Below, piece by piece: positions 1 to 12,271 of a stretch of DNA of 64,000 nucleotides. The first letter of the stretch is position 1. Each line of letters starts with the position of its first letter. The position numbers were made by a program, and so were the translations under genes. The notes beneath the pieces were generated by a model. That model did no database searches. It had not been told where the DNA came from and saw only the letters and a program-made list of their open reading frames with translations. This stretch comes from Azolla caroliniana (lineage: Eukaryota > Polypodiophyta): NCBI GenBank assembly GCA_043228905.1, contig JBHGNT010000028.1:62001-126000 (forward strand). Direction: 5' to 3'.

Positions 1-24
1 TTTGCTAATTTCCTGATGTCTCTC
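1..24 (+). repeat. Partial monomer at left edge
   Basis: This is the end of a monomer cut by the window, before the first gacctgag anchor. It carries tttgctaatttcctg, an E-to-A type junction also seen near 24,340, 27,350, 30,720 and 32,320. The array therefore continues to the left. Confidence 0.9.
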
Positions 25-36
25 GACCTGAGTTTC

Positions 37-50
37 AAAATCTTGATTTT
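37..50. other. AT-rich dyad in most monomers
   Basis: The sequence aaaatc-tt-gatttt is a perfect 6-bp inverted repeat with a 2-bp spacer, found in most monomers. E monomers (gattattt) and F-type ctggatt units break it. It sits beside a run of six T and is the most AT-rich part of the unit together with the attttaattta segment. Confidence 0.75.
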
Positions 51-111
51 TTAATTCCATATCATAGCTACCGTTGTTAGCTTCGATTCGCATGTTTGAA
101 CACAAAAATCC

Positions 112-117
112 GATATC
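112..117. other. Conserved gatatc (EcoRV) site, one per monomer
   Basis: The palindrome gatatc lies in ccgatatcacac or ccgatatcccac in almost every unit. Exceptions I noticed are the C'' units (gatatgacac near 16,445 and 17,688) and two D units (gacatcacac near 27,455 and 30,828). EcoRV digestion should therefore yield a ladder dominated by a fragment of about 178 bp. Confidence 0.9.
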
Positions 118-201
118 ACACTCGCCAGTTATGAACATTTTAATTTACCTAGTAGCTCTTCCCAACTCCCTCCTAATGTTGCTAATTTCGTCATGTCTCT
201 C

Positions 202-379
202 GACCTGAGTTTCAAAATCTTGATTTTTTAATTCCATATCATATCTAGCGTTGTTAGCTTCGATTCGCATGTTTGAACACAAAAATCCGATATCACACTC
301 GCCAGATATGAACATTTTAATTTACCTACTAGCTCTTCCTAACTCACTCCTCAAATATGGGAATTTCGTCATGTCTCTC
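202..379 (+). repeat. Reference monomer type B (178 bp)
   Basis: Type B is defined by atcatatctagcg, gcatgtttgaac, tcacactcgcc, cagatatg and cctactagc. This copy ends with ttcctaactc and caaatatggg, a B subtype that in many later copies precedes a C monomer starting gccctgag. Other B copies end ttcccaactc and caaatttggg. The unit has the long linker and is 178 bp. A subset near 6.4, 7.7 and 9.1 kb instead has the A-like end cctagtagc with ctaatgttgc and is 177 bp, which looks like gene conversion or exchange with A. Confidence 0.92.
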
Positions 380-557
380 GACCTGAGTTTCAAAATCTTG
401 ATTTTTTAATTCCATATCATAGCTAGCGTTGTTAGCTTCGATTCGCATGTTTGAACACAAAAATCCGATATCCCACTCGCCAGATATGAACATTTTAATT
501 TACCTACTAGCTCTTCCCAACTCACTCCTCAAATTTGGGAATTTCGTCATGTCTCTC
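380..557 (+). repeat. Reference monomer type C (178 bp)
   Basis: Type C is defined by atcatagctagcg, gcatgtttgaac, tcccactcgcc, cagatatg, cctactagc and caaatttgggaatttcg. Runs of two or three C monomers occur at 14,403, 19,199 and 21,153, where the third copy has gttgtttgc instead of gttgttagc. The core gctagc is a perfect palindrome. Confidence 0.92.
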
Positions 558-734
558 GACCTGAGTTTCAAAATCTTGATTTTTTAATTCCATATCATAG
601 CTAACGTTGTTAGCTTCGATTCACATGATTGAACACAAAAATCCGATATCACACTCGCCAGTTATGAACATTTTAATTTACCTACTAGCTCTTCCCAACT
701 CCCTCCTCATGTTGCTAATTTTGTCATGTCTCTC
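558..734 (+). repeat. Reference monomer type D (177 bp)
   Basis: Type D is defined by agctaacg, cacatgattgaac, tcacactcgcc, cagttatg, cctactagc and the short linker ctcatgttgctaattttg, giving 177 bp. It carries a 7-bp perfect inverted repeat around agctaac. It shares cagttatg and the short linker with A, although the two differ elsewhere. A D' subtype with aacattg and gcatgatt occurs at 27,723, 28,788 and 31,096. Confidence 0.92.
599..615. other. Inverted repeat in type D monomers
   Basis: The sequence agctaac-gtt-gttagct is a perfect 7-bp inverted repeat with a 3-bp spacer. It is present in D monomers and in others with agctaacg. In C and E the arms shrink to agcta/tagct with a 7-bp spacer. 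Short dyads are common in centromeric satellites and have been linked to non-B DNA; no function is shown here. Confidence 0.75.
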
Positions 735-912
735 GACCTGAGTTTCAAAATCTTGATTATTTAATTCCATATCCTAGCTAGCGTTGTTAGCTTCGATTCG
801 CATGTTTGAACACAAGAATCCGATATCCCACTCGCCAGATATGAACATTTTAATTTACCTACTAGCTCTTCCCAACTCACTCCTCAAATTTGGGAATTTC
901 GTCATGTCTCTC
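735..912 (+). repeat. Reference monomer type E (178 bp)
   Basis: Type E is defined by gattatttaattcc, atcctagctagcg, gcatgtttgaac, tcccactcgcc, cagatatg and the long linker. This copy ends caaatttggg and is followed by D. Most copies end caaatttgctaatttcctc and are followed by A. A subset, including this one, has cacaagaatcc instead of cacaaaaatcc. The change gattttt to gattatt breaks the short AT-rich dyad found in the other types. Confidence 0.92.
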
Positions 913-1267
913 GACCTGAGTTTCAAAATCTTGATTTTTTAATTCCATATCATAGCTAACGTTGTTAGCTTCGATTCACATGATTGAACACAAAAATCCG
1001 ATATCACACTCGCCACTTATGAACATTTTAATTTACCTACTAGCTCTTCCCAACTCCCTCCTCATGTTGCTAATTTTGTCATGTCTCTCGACCTGAGTTT
1101 CAAAATCTTGATTATTTAATTCCATATCCTAGCTAGCGTTGTTAGCTTCGATTCGCATGTTTGAACACAAAAATCCGATATCCCACTCGCCAGATATGAA
1201 CATTTTAATTTACCTACTAGCTCTTCCCAACTCACTCCTCAAATTTGCTAATTTCCTCATGTCTCTC

Positions 1268-3930
1268 GACCTGAGTTTCAAAATCTTGATTTTTTAATTC
1301 CATATCATAGCTACCGTTGTTAGCTTCGATTCGCATGTTTGAACACAAAAATCCGATATCACACTCGCCAGTTATGAACATTTTAATTTACCTAGTAGCT
1401 CTTCCCAACTCCCTCCTAATGTTGCTAATTTCGTCATGTCTCTCGACCTGAGTTTCAAAATCTTGATTTTTTAATTCCATATCATATCTAGCGTTGTTAG
1501 CTTCGATTCGCATGTTTGAACACAAAAATCCGATATCACACTCGCCAGATATGAACATTTTAATTTACCTACTAGCTCTTCCCAACTCACTCCTCAAATT
1601 TGGGAATTTCGTCATGTCTCTCGACCTGAGTTTCAAAATCTTGATTTTTTAATTCCATATCATAGCTAGCGTTGTTAGCTTCGATTCGCATGTTTGAACA
1701 CAAAAATCCGATATCCCACTCGCCAGATATGAACATTTTAATTTACCTACTAGCTCTTCCCAACTCACTCCTCAAATTTGGGAATTTCGTCATGTCTCTC
1801 GACCTGAGTTTCAAAATCTTGATTTTTTAATTCCATATCATAGCTAACGTTGTTAGCTTCGATTCACATGATTGAACACAAAAATCCGATATCACACTCG
1901 CCACTTATGAACATTTTAATTTACCTACTAGCTCTTCCCAACTCCCTCCTCATGTTGCTAATTTTGTCATGTCTCTCGACCTGAGTTTCAAAATCTTGAT
2001 TATTTAATTCCATATCCTAGCTAGCGTTGTTAGCTTCGATTCGCATGTTTGAACACAAAAATCCGATATCCCACTCGCCAGATATGAACATTTTAATTTA
2101 CCTACTAGCTCTTCCCAACTCCCTCCTCATGTTGCTAATTTTGTCATTTCTCTCGACCTGAGTTTCAAAATCTTGATTTTTTAATTCCATATCATAGCTA
2201 CCGTTGTTAGCTTCGATTCGCATGTTTAAACACAAAAATCCGATATCACACTCGCCAGTTATGAACATTTTAATTTACCTAGTAGCTCTTCCCAACTCCC
2301 TCCTAATGTTGCTAATTTCGTCATGTCTCTCGACCTGAGTTTCAAAATCTTGATTTTTTAATTGCATATCATATCTAGCGTTGTTAGCTTCGATTCGCAT
2401 GTTTGAACACAAAAATCCGATATCACACTCGCCAGATATGAACATTTTAATTTACCTACTAGCTCTTCCTAACTCACTCCTCAAATATGGGAATTTCGTC
2501 ATGTCTCTCGCCCTGAGTTTCAAAATCTTGATTTTTTAATTCCATATCATAGCTAGCGTTGTTAGCTTCGATTCGCATGTTTGAACACAAAAATCCGATA
2601 TCCCACTCGCCAGATATGAACATTTTAATTTACCTACTAGCTCTTCCCAACTCACTCCTCAAATTTGGGAATTTCGTCATGTCTCTCGACCTGAGTTTCA
2701 AAATCTTGATTTTTTAATTCCATATCATAGCTAACGTTGTTAGCTTCGATTCACATGATTGAACACAAAAATCCGATATCACACTCGCCAGTTATGAACA
2801 TTTTAATTTACCTACTAGCTCTTCCCAACTCCCTCCTCATGTTGCTAATTTTGTCATGTCTCTCGACCTGAGTTTCAAAATCTTGATTATTTAATTCCAT
2901 ATCCTAGCTAGCGTTGTTAGCTTCGATTCGCATGTTTGAACACAAGAATCCGATATCCCACTCGCCAGATATGAACATTTTAATTTACCTACTAGCTCTT
3001 CCCAACTCACTCCTCAAATTTGCTAATTTTGTCATGTCTCTCGACCTGAGTTTCAAAATCTTGATTTTTTAATTCCATATCATAGCTACCGTTGTTAGCT
3101 TCGATTCGCATGTTTGAACACAAAAATCCGATATCACACTCGCCAGTTATGAACATTTTAATTTACCTAGTAGCTCTTCCCAACTCCCTCCTAATGTTGC
3201 TAATTTCGTCATGTCTCTCGACCTGAGTTTCAAAATCTTGATTTTTTAATTCCATATCATATCTAGCGTTGTTAGCTTCGATTCGCATGTTTGAACACAA
3301 AAATCCGATATCACACTCGCCAGATATGAACATTTTAATTTACCTACTAGCTCTTCCCAACTCACTCCTCAAATTTGGGAATTTCGTCATGTCTCTCGAC
3401 CTGAGTTTCAAAATCTTGATTTTTTAATTCCATATCATAGCTAGCGTTGTTAGCTTCGATTCGCATGTTTGAACACAAAAATCCGATATCCCACTCGCCA
3501 GATATGAACATTTTAATTTACCTACTAGCTCTTCCCAACTCACTCCTCAAATTTGGGAATTTCGTCATGTCTCTCGACCTGAGTTTCAAAATCTTGATTT
3601 TTTAATTCCATATCATAGCTAACGTTGTTAGCTTCGATTCACATGATTGAACACAAAAATCCGATATCACACTCGCCAGTTATGAACATTTTAATTTACC
3701 TACTAGCTCTTCCCAACTCCCTCCTCATGTTGCTAATTTTGTCATGTCTCTCGACCTGAGTTTCAAAATCTTGATTATTTAATTCCATATCCTAGCTAGC
3801 GTTGTTAGCTTCGATTCGCATGTTTGAACACAAAAATCCGATATCCCACTCGCCAGATATGAACATTTTAATTTACCTACTAGCTCTTCCCAACTCACTC
3901 CTCAAATTTGCTAATTTCCTCATGTCTCTC
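1268..3930 (+). repeat. Three consecutive canonical ABCDE HOR units
   Basis: Units start at 1,268, 2,155 and 3,043 and measure 887, 888 and 888 bp. The first ends with an E carrying the short D-like linker, hence 887 bp. The second contains the A subtype with gtttaaac, a B with aattgcatatc and a C starting gccctgag. This is the clearest stretch of the canonical repeat at the left end. Confidence 0.9.
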
Positions 3931-5350
3931 GACCTGAGTTTCAAAATCTTGATTTTTTAATTCCATATCATAGCTACCGTTGTTAGCTTCGATTCGCATG
4001 TTTGAACACAAAAATCCGATATCACACTCGCCACTTATGAACATTTTAATTTACCTACTAGCTCTTCCCAACTCCCTCCTCATGTTGCTAATTTTGTCAT
4101 GTCTCTCGACCTGAGTTTCAAAATCTTGATTATTTAATTCCATATCCTAGCTAGCGTTGTTAGCTTCGATTCGCATGTTTGAACACAAAAATCCGATATC
4201 ACACTCGCCAGATATGAACATTTTAATTTACCTAGTAGCTCTTCCCAACTCCCTCCTAATGTTGCTAATTTCGTCATGTCTCTCGACCTGAGTTTCAAAA
4301 TCTTGATTTTTTAATTCCATATCATAGCTAGCGTTGTTAGCTTCGATTCGCATGTTTGAACACAAAAATCCGATATCCCACTCGCCAGATATGAACATTT
4401 TAATTTACCTACTAGCTCTTCCCAACTCACTCCTCAAATTTGGGAATTTCGTCATGTCTCTCGACCTGAGTTTCAAAATCTTGATTTTTTAATTCCATAT
4501 CATAGCTAGCGTTGTTAGCTTCGATTCGCATGTTTGAACACAAAAATCCGATATCCCACTCGCCAGATATGAACATTTTAATTTACCTACTAGCTCTTCC
4601 CAACTCACTCCTCAAATTTGGGAATTTCGTCATGTCTCTCGACCTGAGTTTCAAAATCTTGATTTTTTAATTCCATATCATAGCTAACGTTGTTAGCTTC
4701 GATTCACATGATTGAACACAAAAATCCGATATCACACTCGCCAGTTATGAACATTTTAATTTACCTACTAGCTCTTCCCAACTCCCTCCTCATGTTGCTA
4801 ATTTTGTCATGTCTCTCGACCTGAGTTTCAAAATCTTGATTATTTAATTCCATATCCTAGCTAGCGTTGTTAGCTTCGATTCGCATGTTTGAACACAAAA
4901 ATCCGATATCCCACTCGCCAGATATGAACATTTTAATTTACCTACTAGCTCTTCCCAACTCACTCCTCAAATTTGCTAATTTCCTCATGTCTCTCGACCT
5001 GAGTTTCAAAATCTTGATTTTTTAATTCCATATCATAGCTACCGTTGTTAGCTTCGATTCGCATGTTTGAACACAAAAATCCGATATCACACTCGCCAGT
5101 TATGAACATTTTAATTTACCTAGTAGCTCTTCCCAACTCCCTCCTAATGTTGCTAATTTCGTCATGTCTCTCGACCTGACTTTCAAAATCTTGATTTTTT
5201 AATTCCATATCATAGCTACCGTTGTTAGCTTCGATTCGCATGTTTGAACACAAGAATCCGATATCCCACTCGCCAGATATGAACATTTTAATTTACCTAC
5301 TAGCTCTTCCCAACTCACTCCTCAAATTTGCTAATTTTGTCATGTCTCTC
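3931..5350 (+). repeat. Rearranged HOR segment with hybrid monomers
   Basis: Eight monomers break the canonical order: an A/D hybrid (A front, D-like cacttatg and short linker), an E/A hybrid (E front, tcacac and cctagtagc end), C, C, D, E, A, then an A front joined to an E-like back at 5,173 (ctaccg with cacaagaatcc and tcccac). The changes happen inside monomers, as expected when exchange occurs within the repeat rather than at its ends. Confidence 0.82.
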
Positions 5351-6238
5351 GACCTGAGTTTCAAAATCTTGATTTTTTAATTCCATATCATAGCTACCGT
5401 TGTTAGCTTCGATTCGCATGTTTGAACACAAAAATCCGATATCACACTCGCCAGTTATGAACATTTTAATTTACCTAGTAGCTCTTCCCAACTCCCTCCT
5501 AATGTTGCTAATTTCGTCATGTCTCTCGACCTGAGTTTCAAAATCTTGATTTTTTAATTCCATATCATATCTAGCGTTGTTAGCTTCGATTCGCATGTTT
5601 GAACACAAAAATCCGATATCACACTCGCCAGATATGAACATTTTAATTTACCTACTAGCTCTTCCCAACTCACTCCTCAAATTTGGGAATTTCGTCATGT
5701 CTCTCGACCTGAGTTTCAAAATCTTGATTTTTTAATTCCATATCATAGCTAGCGTTGTTAGCTTCGATTCGCATGTTTGAACACAAAAATCCGATATCCC
5801 ACTCGCCAGATATGAACATTTTAATTTACCTACTAGCTCTTCCCAACTCACTCCTCAAATTTGGGAATTTCGTCATGTCTCTCGACCTGAGTTTCAAAAT
5901 CTTGATTTTTTAATTCCATATCATAGCTAACGTTGTTAGCTTCGATTCACATGATTGAACACAAAAATCCGATATCACACTCGCCAGTTATGAACATTTT
6001 AATTTACCTACTAGCTCTTCCCAACTCCCTCCTCATGTTGCTAATTTTGTCATGTCTCTCGACCTGAGTTTCAAAATCTTGATTATTTAATTCCATATCC
6101 TAGCTAGCGTTGTTAGCTTCGATTCGCATGTTTGAACACAAAAATCCGATATCCCACTCGCCAGATATGAACATTTTAATTTACCTACTAGCTCTTCCCA
6201 ACTCACTCCTCAAATTTGCTAATTTCCTCATGTCTCTC
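5351..6238 (+). repeat. Canonical ABCDE HOR unit
   Basis: Five monomers in order (anchors 5,351, 5,528, 5,706, 5,884, 6,061), 888 bp in total. It lies between a rearranged segment and a seven-monomer unit. Confidence 0.9.
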
Positions 6239-7480
6239 GACCTGAGTTTCAAAATCTTGATTTTTTAATTCCATATCATAGCTACCGTTGTTAGCTTCGA
6301 TTCGCATGTTTGAACACAAAAATCCGATATCACACTCGCCAGTTATGAACATTTTAATTTACCTAGTAGCTCTTCCCAACTCCCTCCTAATGTTGCTAAT
6401 TTCGTCATGTCTCTCGACCTGACTTTCAAAATCTTGATTTTTTAATTCCATATCATATCTAGCGTTGTTAGCTTCGATTCGCATGTTTGAACACAAAAAT
6501 CCGATATCACACTCGCCAGATATGAACATTTTAATTTACCTAGTAGCTCTTCCCAACTCCCTCCTAATGTTGCTAATTTCGTCATGTCTCTCGACCTGAG
6601 TTTCAAAATCTTGATTTTTTAATTCCATATCATAGCTAGCGTTGTTAGCTTCGATTCGCATGTTTGAACACAAGAATCCGATATCCCACTCGCCAGATAT
6701 GAACATTTTAATTTACCTACTAGCTCTTCCCAACTCACTCCTCAAATTTGGGAATTTCGTCATGTCTCTCGACCTGAGTTTCAAAATCTTGATTTTTTAA
6801 TTCCATATCATAGCTAACGTTGTTAGCTTCGATTCACATGATTGAACACAAAAATCCGATATCACACTCGCCAGTTATGAACATTTTAATTTACCTACTA
6901 GCTCTTCCCAACTCCCTCCTCATGTTGCTAATTTTGTCATGTCTCTCGACCTGAGTTTCAAAATCTTGATTATTTAATTCCATATCCTAGCTAGCGTTGT
7001 TAGCTTCGATTCGCATGTTTGAACACAAGAATCCGATATCCCACTCGCCAGATATGAACATTTTAATTTACCTACTAGCTCTTCCCAACTCACTCCTCAA
7101 ATTTGGGAATTTCGTCATGTCTCTCGACCTGAGTTTCAAAATCTTGATTTTTTAATTCCATATCATAGCTAACGTTGTTAGCTTCGATTCACATGATTGA
7201 ACACAAAAATCCGATATCACACTCGCCAGTTATGAACATTTTAATTTACCTACTAGCTCTTCCCAACTCCCTCCTCATGTTGCTAATTTTGTCATGTCTC
7301 TCGACCTGAGTTTCAAAATCTTGATTATTTAATTCCATATCCTAGCTAGCGTTGTTAGCTTCGATTCGCATGTTTGAACACAAGAATCCGATATCCCACT
7401 CGCCAGATATGAACATTTTAATTTACCTACTAGCTCTTCCCAACTCACTCCTCAAATTTGCTAATTTCCTCATGTCTCTC
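6239..7480 (+). repeat. HOR unit variant ABCDEDE
   Basis: Seven monomers, with an extra D-E pair as at 25 and 8,901. The B monomer here starts gacctgactttc, a private change also seen at 5,173, 7,658 and 9,078. It has the short A-like linker, making it 177 bp. Both E copies carry cacaagaatcc. Confidence 0.87.
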
Positions 7481-8900
7481 GACCTGAGTTTCAAAATCTT
7501 GATTTCTTAATTCCATATCATAGCTACCGTTGTTAGCTTCGATTCGCATGTTTGAACACAAAAATCCGATATCACACTCGCCAGTTATGAACATTTTAAT
7601 TTACCTAGTAGCTCTTCCCAACTCCCTCCTAATGTTGCTAATTTCGTCATGTCTCTCGACCTGACTTTCAAAATCTTGATTTTTTAATTCCATATCATAT
7701 CTAGCGTTGTTAGCTTCGATTCGCATGTTTGAACACAAAAATCCGATATCACACTCGCCAGATACGAACATTTTAATTTACCTAGTAGCTCTTCCCAACT
7801 CCCTCCTAATGTTGCTAATTTCGTCATGTCTCTCGACCTGAGTTTCAAAATCTTGATTTTTTAATTTCATATCATAGCTAGCGTTGTTAGCTTCGATTCG
7901 CATGTTTGAACACAAAAATCCGATATCCCACTCGCCAGATATGAACATTTTAATTTACCTACTAGCTCTTCCCAACTCACTCCTCAAATTTGGGAATTTC
8001 GTCATGTCTCTCGACCTGAGTTTCAAAATCTTGATTTTTTAATTCCATATCATAGCTAACGTTGTTAGCTTCGATTCACATGATTGAACACAAAAATCCG
8101 ATATCACACTCGCCAGTTATGAACATTTTAATTTACCTACTAGCTCTTCCCAACTCCCTCCTCATGTTGCTAATTTTGTCATGTCTCTCGACCTGAGTTT
8201 CAAAATCTTGATTATTTAATTCCATATCCTAGCTAGCGTTGTTAGCTTCGATTCGCATGTTTGAACACAAGAATCCGATATCCCACTCGCCAGATATGAA
8301 CATTTTAATTTACCTACTAGCTCTTCCTAACTCACTCCTCAAATATGGGAATTTCGTCATGTCTCTCGCCCTGAGTTTCAAAATCTTGATTTTTTAATTC
8401 CATATCATAGCTAGCGTTGTTAGCTTCGATTCGCATGTTTGAACACAAAAATCCGATATCCCACTCGCCAGATATGAACATTTTAATTTACCTACTAGCT
8501 CTTCCCAACTCACTCCTCAAATTTGGGAATTTCGTCATGTCTCTCGACCTGAGTTTCAAAATCTTGATTTTTTAATTCCATATCATAGCTAACGTTGTTA
8601 GCTTCGATTCACATGATTGAACACAAAAATCCGATATCACACTCGCCAGTTATGAACATTTTAATTTACCTACTAGCTCTTCCCAACTCCCTCCTCATGT
8701 TGCTAATTTAATCATGTCTCTCGACCTGAGTTTCAAAATCTTGATTATTTAATTCCATATCCTAGCTAGCGTTGTTAGCTTCGATTCGCATGTTTGAACA
8801 CAAAAATCCGATATCCCACTCGCCAGATATGAACATTTTAATTTACCTACTAGCTCTTCCCAACTCACTCCTCAAATTTGCTAATTTCCTCATGTCTCTC
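7481..8900 (+). repeat. HOR unit variant ABCDECDE
   Basis: Eight monomers: a canonical unit followed by a C-D-E set. The extra C begins gccctgag and is preceded by caaatatggg, which normally lies at a B-to-C junction, so the preceding E has a B-like end. The last D ends ctaatttaatcatg rather than ctaattttgtcatg. The B at 7,658 carries the gacctgact mark. Confidence 0.86.
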
Positions 8901-10142
8901 GACCTGAGTTTCAAAATCTTGATTTTTTAATTCCATATCATAGCTACCGTTGTTAGCTTCGATTCGCATGTTTGAACACAAAAATCCGATATCACACTCG
9001 CCAGTTATGAACATTTTAATTTACCTAGTAGCTCTTCCCAACTCCCTCCTAATGTTGCTAATTTCGTCATGTCTCTCGACCTGACTTTCAAAATCTTGAT
9101 TTTTTAATTCCATATCATATCTAGCGTTGTTAGCTTCGATTCGCATGTTTGAACACAAAAATCCGATATCACACTCGCCAGATATGAACATTTTAATTTA
9201 CCTAGTAGCTCTTCCCAACTCCCTCCTAATGTTGCTAATTTCGTCATGTCTCTCGACCTGAGTTTCAAAATCTTGATTTTTTAATTCCATATCATAGCTA
9301 GCGTTGTTAGCTTCGATTCGCATGTTTGAACACAAAAATCCGATATCCCACTCGCCAGATATGAACATTTTAATTTACCTACTAGCTCTTCCCAACTCAC
9401 TCCTCAAATTTGGGAATTTCGTCATGTCTCTCGACCTGAGTTTCAAAATCTTGATTTTTTAATTCCATATCATAGCTAACGTTGTTAGCTTCGATTCACA
9501 TGATTGAACACAAAAATCCGATATCACACTCGCCAGTTATGAACATTTTAATTTACCTACTAGCTCTTCCCAACTCCCTCCTCATGTTGCTAATTTTGTC
9601 ATGTCTCTCGACCTGAGTTTCAAAATCTTGATTATTTAATTCCATATCCTAGCTAGCGTTGTTAGCTTCGATTCGCATGTTTGAACACAAGAATCCGATA
9701 TCCCACTCGCCAGATATGAACATTTTAATTTACCTACTAGCTCTTCCCAACTCACTCCTCAAATTTGGGAATTTCGTCATGTCTCTCGACCTGAGTTTCA
9801 AAATCTTGATTTTTTAATTCCATATCATAGCTAACGTTGTTAGCTTCGATTCACATGATTGAACACAAAAATCCGATATCACACTCGCCACTTATGAACA
9901 TTTTAATTTACCTACTAGCTCTTCCCAACTCCCTCCTCATGTTGCTAATTTTGTCATGTCTCTCGACCTGAGTTTCAAAATCTTGATTATTTAATTCCAT
10001 ATCCTAGCTAGCGTTGTTAGCTTCGATTCGCATGTTTGAACACAAAAATCCGATATCCCACTCGCCAGATATGAACATTTTAATTTACCTACTAGCTCTT
10101 CCCAACTCACTCCTCAAATTTGCTAATTTCCTCATGTCTCTC
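8901..10142 (+). repeat. HOR unit variant ABCDEDE
   Basis: Seven monomers; the third clear copy of this form. It shares the gacctgact B with 6,239 and the cacttatg second D with the unit at 25, so it looks mosaic between the two. Confidence 0.87.
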
Positions 10143-11383
10143 GACCTGAGTTTCAAAATCTTGATTTTTTAATTCCATATCATAGCTACCGTTGTTAGCT
10201 TCGATTCGCATGTTTGAACACAAAAATCCGATATCACACTCGCCAGTTATGAAACTTTTAATTTACCTAGTAGCTCTTCCCAACTCCCTCCTAATGTTGC
10301 TAATTTCGTCATGTCTCTCGACCTGAGTTTCAAAATCTTGATTTTTTAATTCCATATCATATCTAGCGTTGTTAGCTTCGATTCGCATGTTTGAACACAA
10401 AAATCCGATATCACACTCGCTAGATATGAACATTTTAATTTACCTACTAGCTCTTCCCAACTCACTCCTCAAATTTGGGAATTTCGTCATGTCTCTCGAC
10501 CTGAGTTTCAAAATCTTGATTTTTTAATTCCATATCATAGCTAACGTTGTTAGCTTCGATTCACATGATTGAACACAAAAATCCGATATCACACTCGCCA
10601 GTTATGAACATTTTAATTTACCTACTAGCTCTTCCCAACTCCCTCCTGATGTTGCTAATTTTGTCATGTCTCTCGACCTGAGTTTCAAAATCTTGATTTT
10701 TTAATTCCATATCATAGCTAACGTTGTTAGCTTCGATTCACATGATTGAACACAAAAATCCGATATCACACTCGCCAGTTATGAACATTTTAATTTACCT
10801 ACTAGCTCTTCCCAACTCCCTCCTCATGTTGCTAATTTTGTCCTGTCTCACGACCTGAGTTTCAAAATCTTGATTTTTTAATTCCATATCATAGCTACCG
10901 TTGTTAGCTTCGATTCGCATGTTTGAACACAAAAATCCGATATCACACTCGCCAGTTATGAACATTTTAATTTACCTAGTAGCTCTTCCCAACTCCCTCC
11001 TAATGTTGCTAATTTCGTCATGTCTCTCGACCTGAGTTTCAAAATCTTGATTTTTTAATTCCATATCATATCTAGCGTTGTTAGCTTCGATTCGCATGTT
11101 TGAACACAAAAATCCGATATCACACTCGCCAGATATGAACATTTTAATTTACCTACTAGCTCTTCCCAACTCCCTCCTCATGTTGCTAATTTTGTCATGT
11201 CTCTCGACCTGAGTTTCAAAATCTTGATTATTTAATTCCATATCCTAGCTAGCGTTGTTAGCTTCGATTCGCATGTTTGAACACAAAAATCCGATATCCC
11301 ACTCGCCAGATATGAACATTTTAATTTACCTACTAGCTCTTCCCAACTCACTCCTCAAATTTGCTAATTTCCTCATGTCTCTC
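10143..11383 (+). repeat. Shortened HOR units ABDD and ABE
   Basis: Seven monomers: A, B, D, D, then A, B, E. Both units lack C. The A at 10,852 is preceded by the unusual junction gtcctgtctcac, and the A at 10,143 has gaaacttttaat in place of gaacattttaat. The B at 10,320 carries ctcgctagat, a mark that recurs at 12,449, 14,225, 19,021 and 20,975. Confidence 0.85.
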
Positions 11384-12271
11384 GACCTGAGTTTCAAAAT
11401 CTTGATTTTTTAATTCCATATCATAGCTACCGTTGTTAGCTTCGATTCGCATGTTTGAACACAAAAATCCGATATCACACTCGCCAGTTATGAACATTTT
11501 AATTTACCTAGTAGCTCTTCCCAACTCCCTCCTAATGTTGCTAATTTCGTCATGTCTCTCGACCTGAGTTTCAAAATCTTGATTTTTTAATTCCATATCA
11601 TATCTAGCGTTGTTAGCTTCGATTCGCATGTTTGAACACAAAAATCCGATATCACACTCGCCAGATATGAACATTTTAATTTACCTACTAGCTCTTCCTA
11701 ACTCACTCCTCAAATATGGGAATTTCGTCATGTCTCTCGACCTGAGTTTCAAAATCTTGATTTTTTAATTCCATATCATAGCTAGCGTTGTTAGCTTCGA
11801 TTCGCATGTTTGAACACAAAAATCCGATATCCCACTCGCCAGATATGAACATTTTAATTTACCTACTAGCTCTTCCCAACTCACTCCTCAAATTTGGGAA
11901 TTTCGTCATGTCTCTCGACCTGAGTTTCAAAATCTTGATTTTTTAATTCCATATCATAGCTAACGTTGTTAGCTTCGATTCACATGATTGAACACAAAAA
12001 TCCGATATCACACTCGCCAGTTATGAACATTTTAATTTACCTACTAGCTCTTCCCAACTCCCTCCTCATGTTGCTAATTTTGTCATGTCTCTCGACCTGA
12101 GTTTCAAAATCTTGATTATTTAATTCCATATCCTAGCTAGCGTTGTTAGCTTCGATTCGCATGTTTGAACACAAAAATCCGATATCCCACTCGCCAGATA
12201 TGAACATTTTAATTTACCTACTAGCTCTTCCCAACTCACTCCTCAAATTTGCTAATTTCCTCATGTCTCTC
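11384..12271 (+). repeat. Canonical ABCDE HOR unit
   Basis: Five monomers in order (anchors 11,384, 11,561, 11,739, 11,917, 12,094), 888 bp. The B has the caaatatggg ending, but the following C starts gacctgag rather than gccctgag. Confidence 0.9.

Larger units (their letters stand above)
25..201 (+). repeat. Reference monomer type A (177 bp)
   Basis: Type A is defined by agctaccg, gcatgtttgaac, tcacactcgcc, cagttatg, cctagtagc and the 3' linker ctaatgttgctaatttcg. It has the short linker, so it is 177 bp. Some later copies carry gtttaaac in place of gtttgaac (2,155; 15,114; 19,910; 22,574; 25,592; 27,900; 28,965; 31,273), a useful tag for tracing duplications. It is normally followed by B. 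Confidence 0.92.
25..1267 (+). repeat. HOR unit variant ABCDEDE
   Basis: Seven monomers: a canonical A-B-C-D-E followed by an extra D-E pair. The second D carries cacttatg instead of cagttatg, a mark shared with the D copies at 1,801 and 9,788 and with the A/D hybrids at 3,931 and 12,805. The same seven-monomer form recurs at 6,239 and 8,901. Confidence 0.88.
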
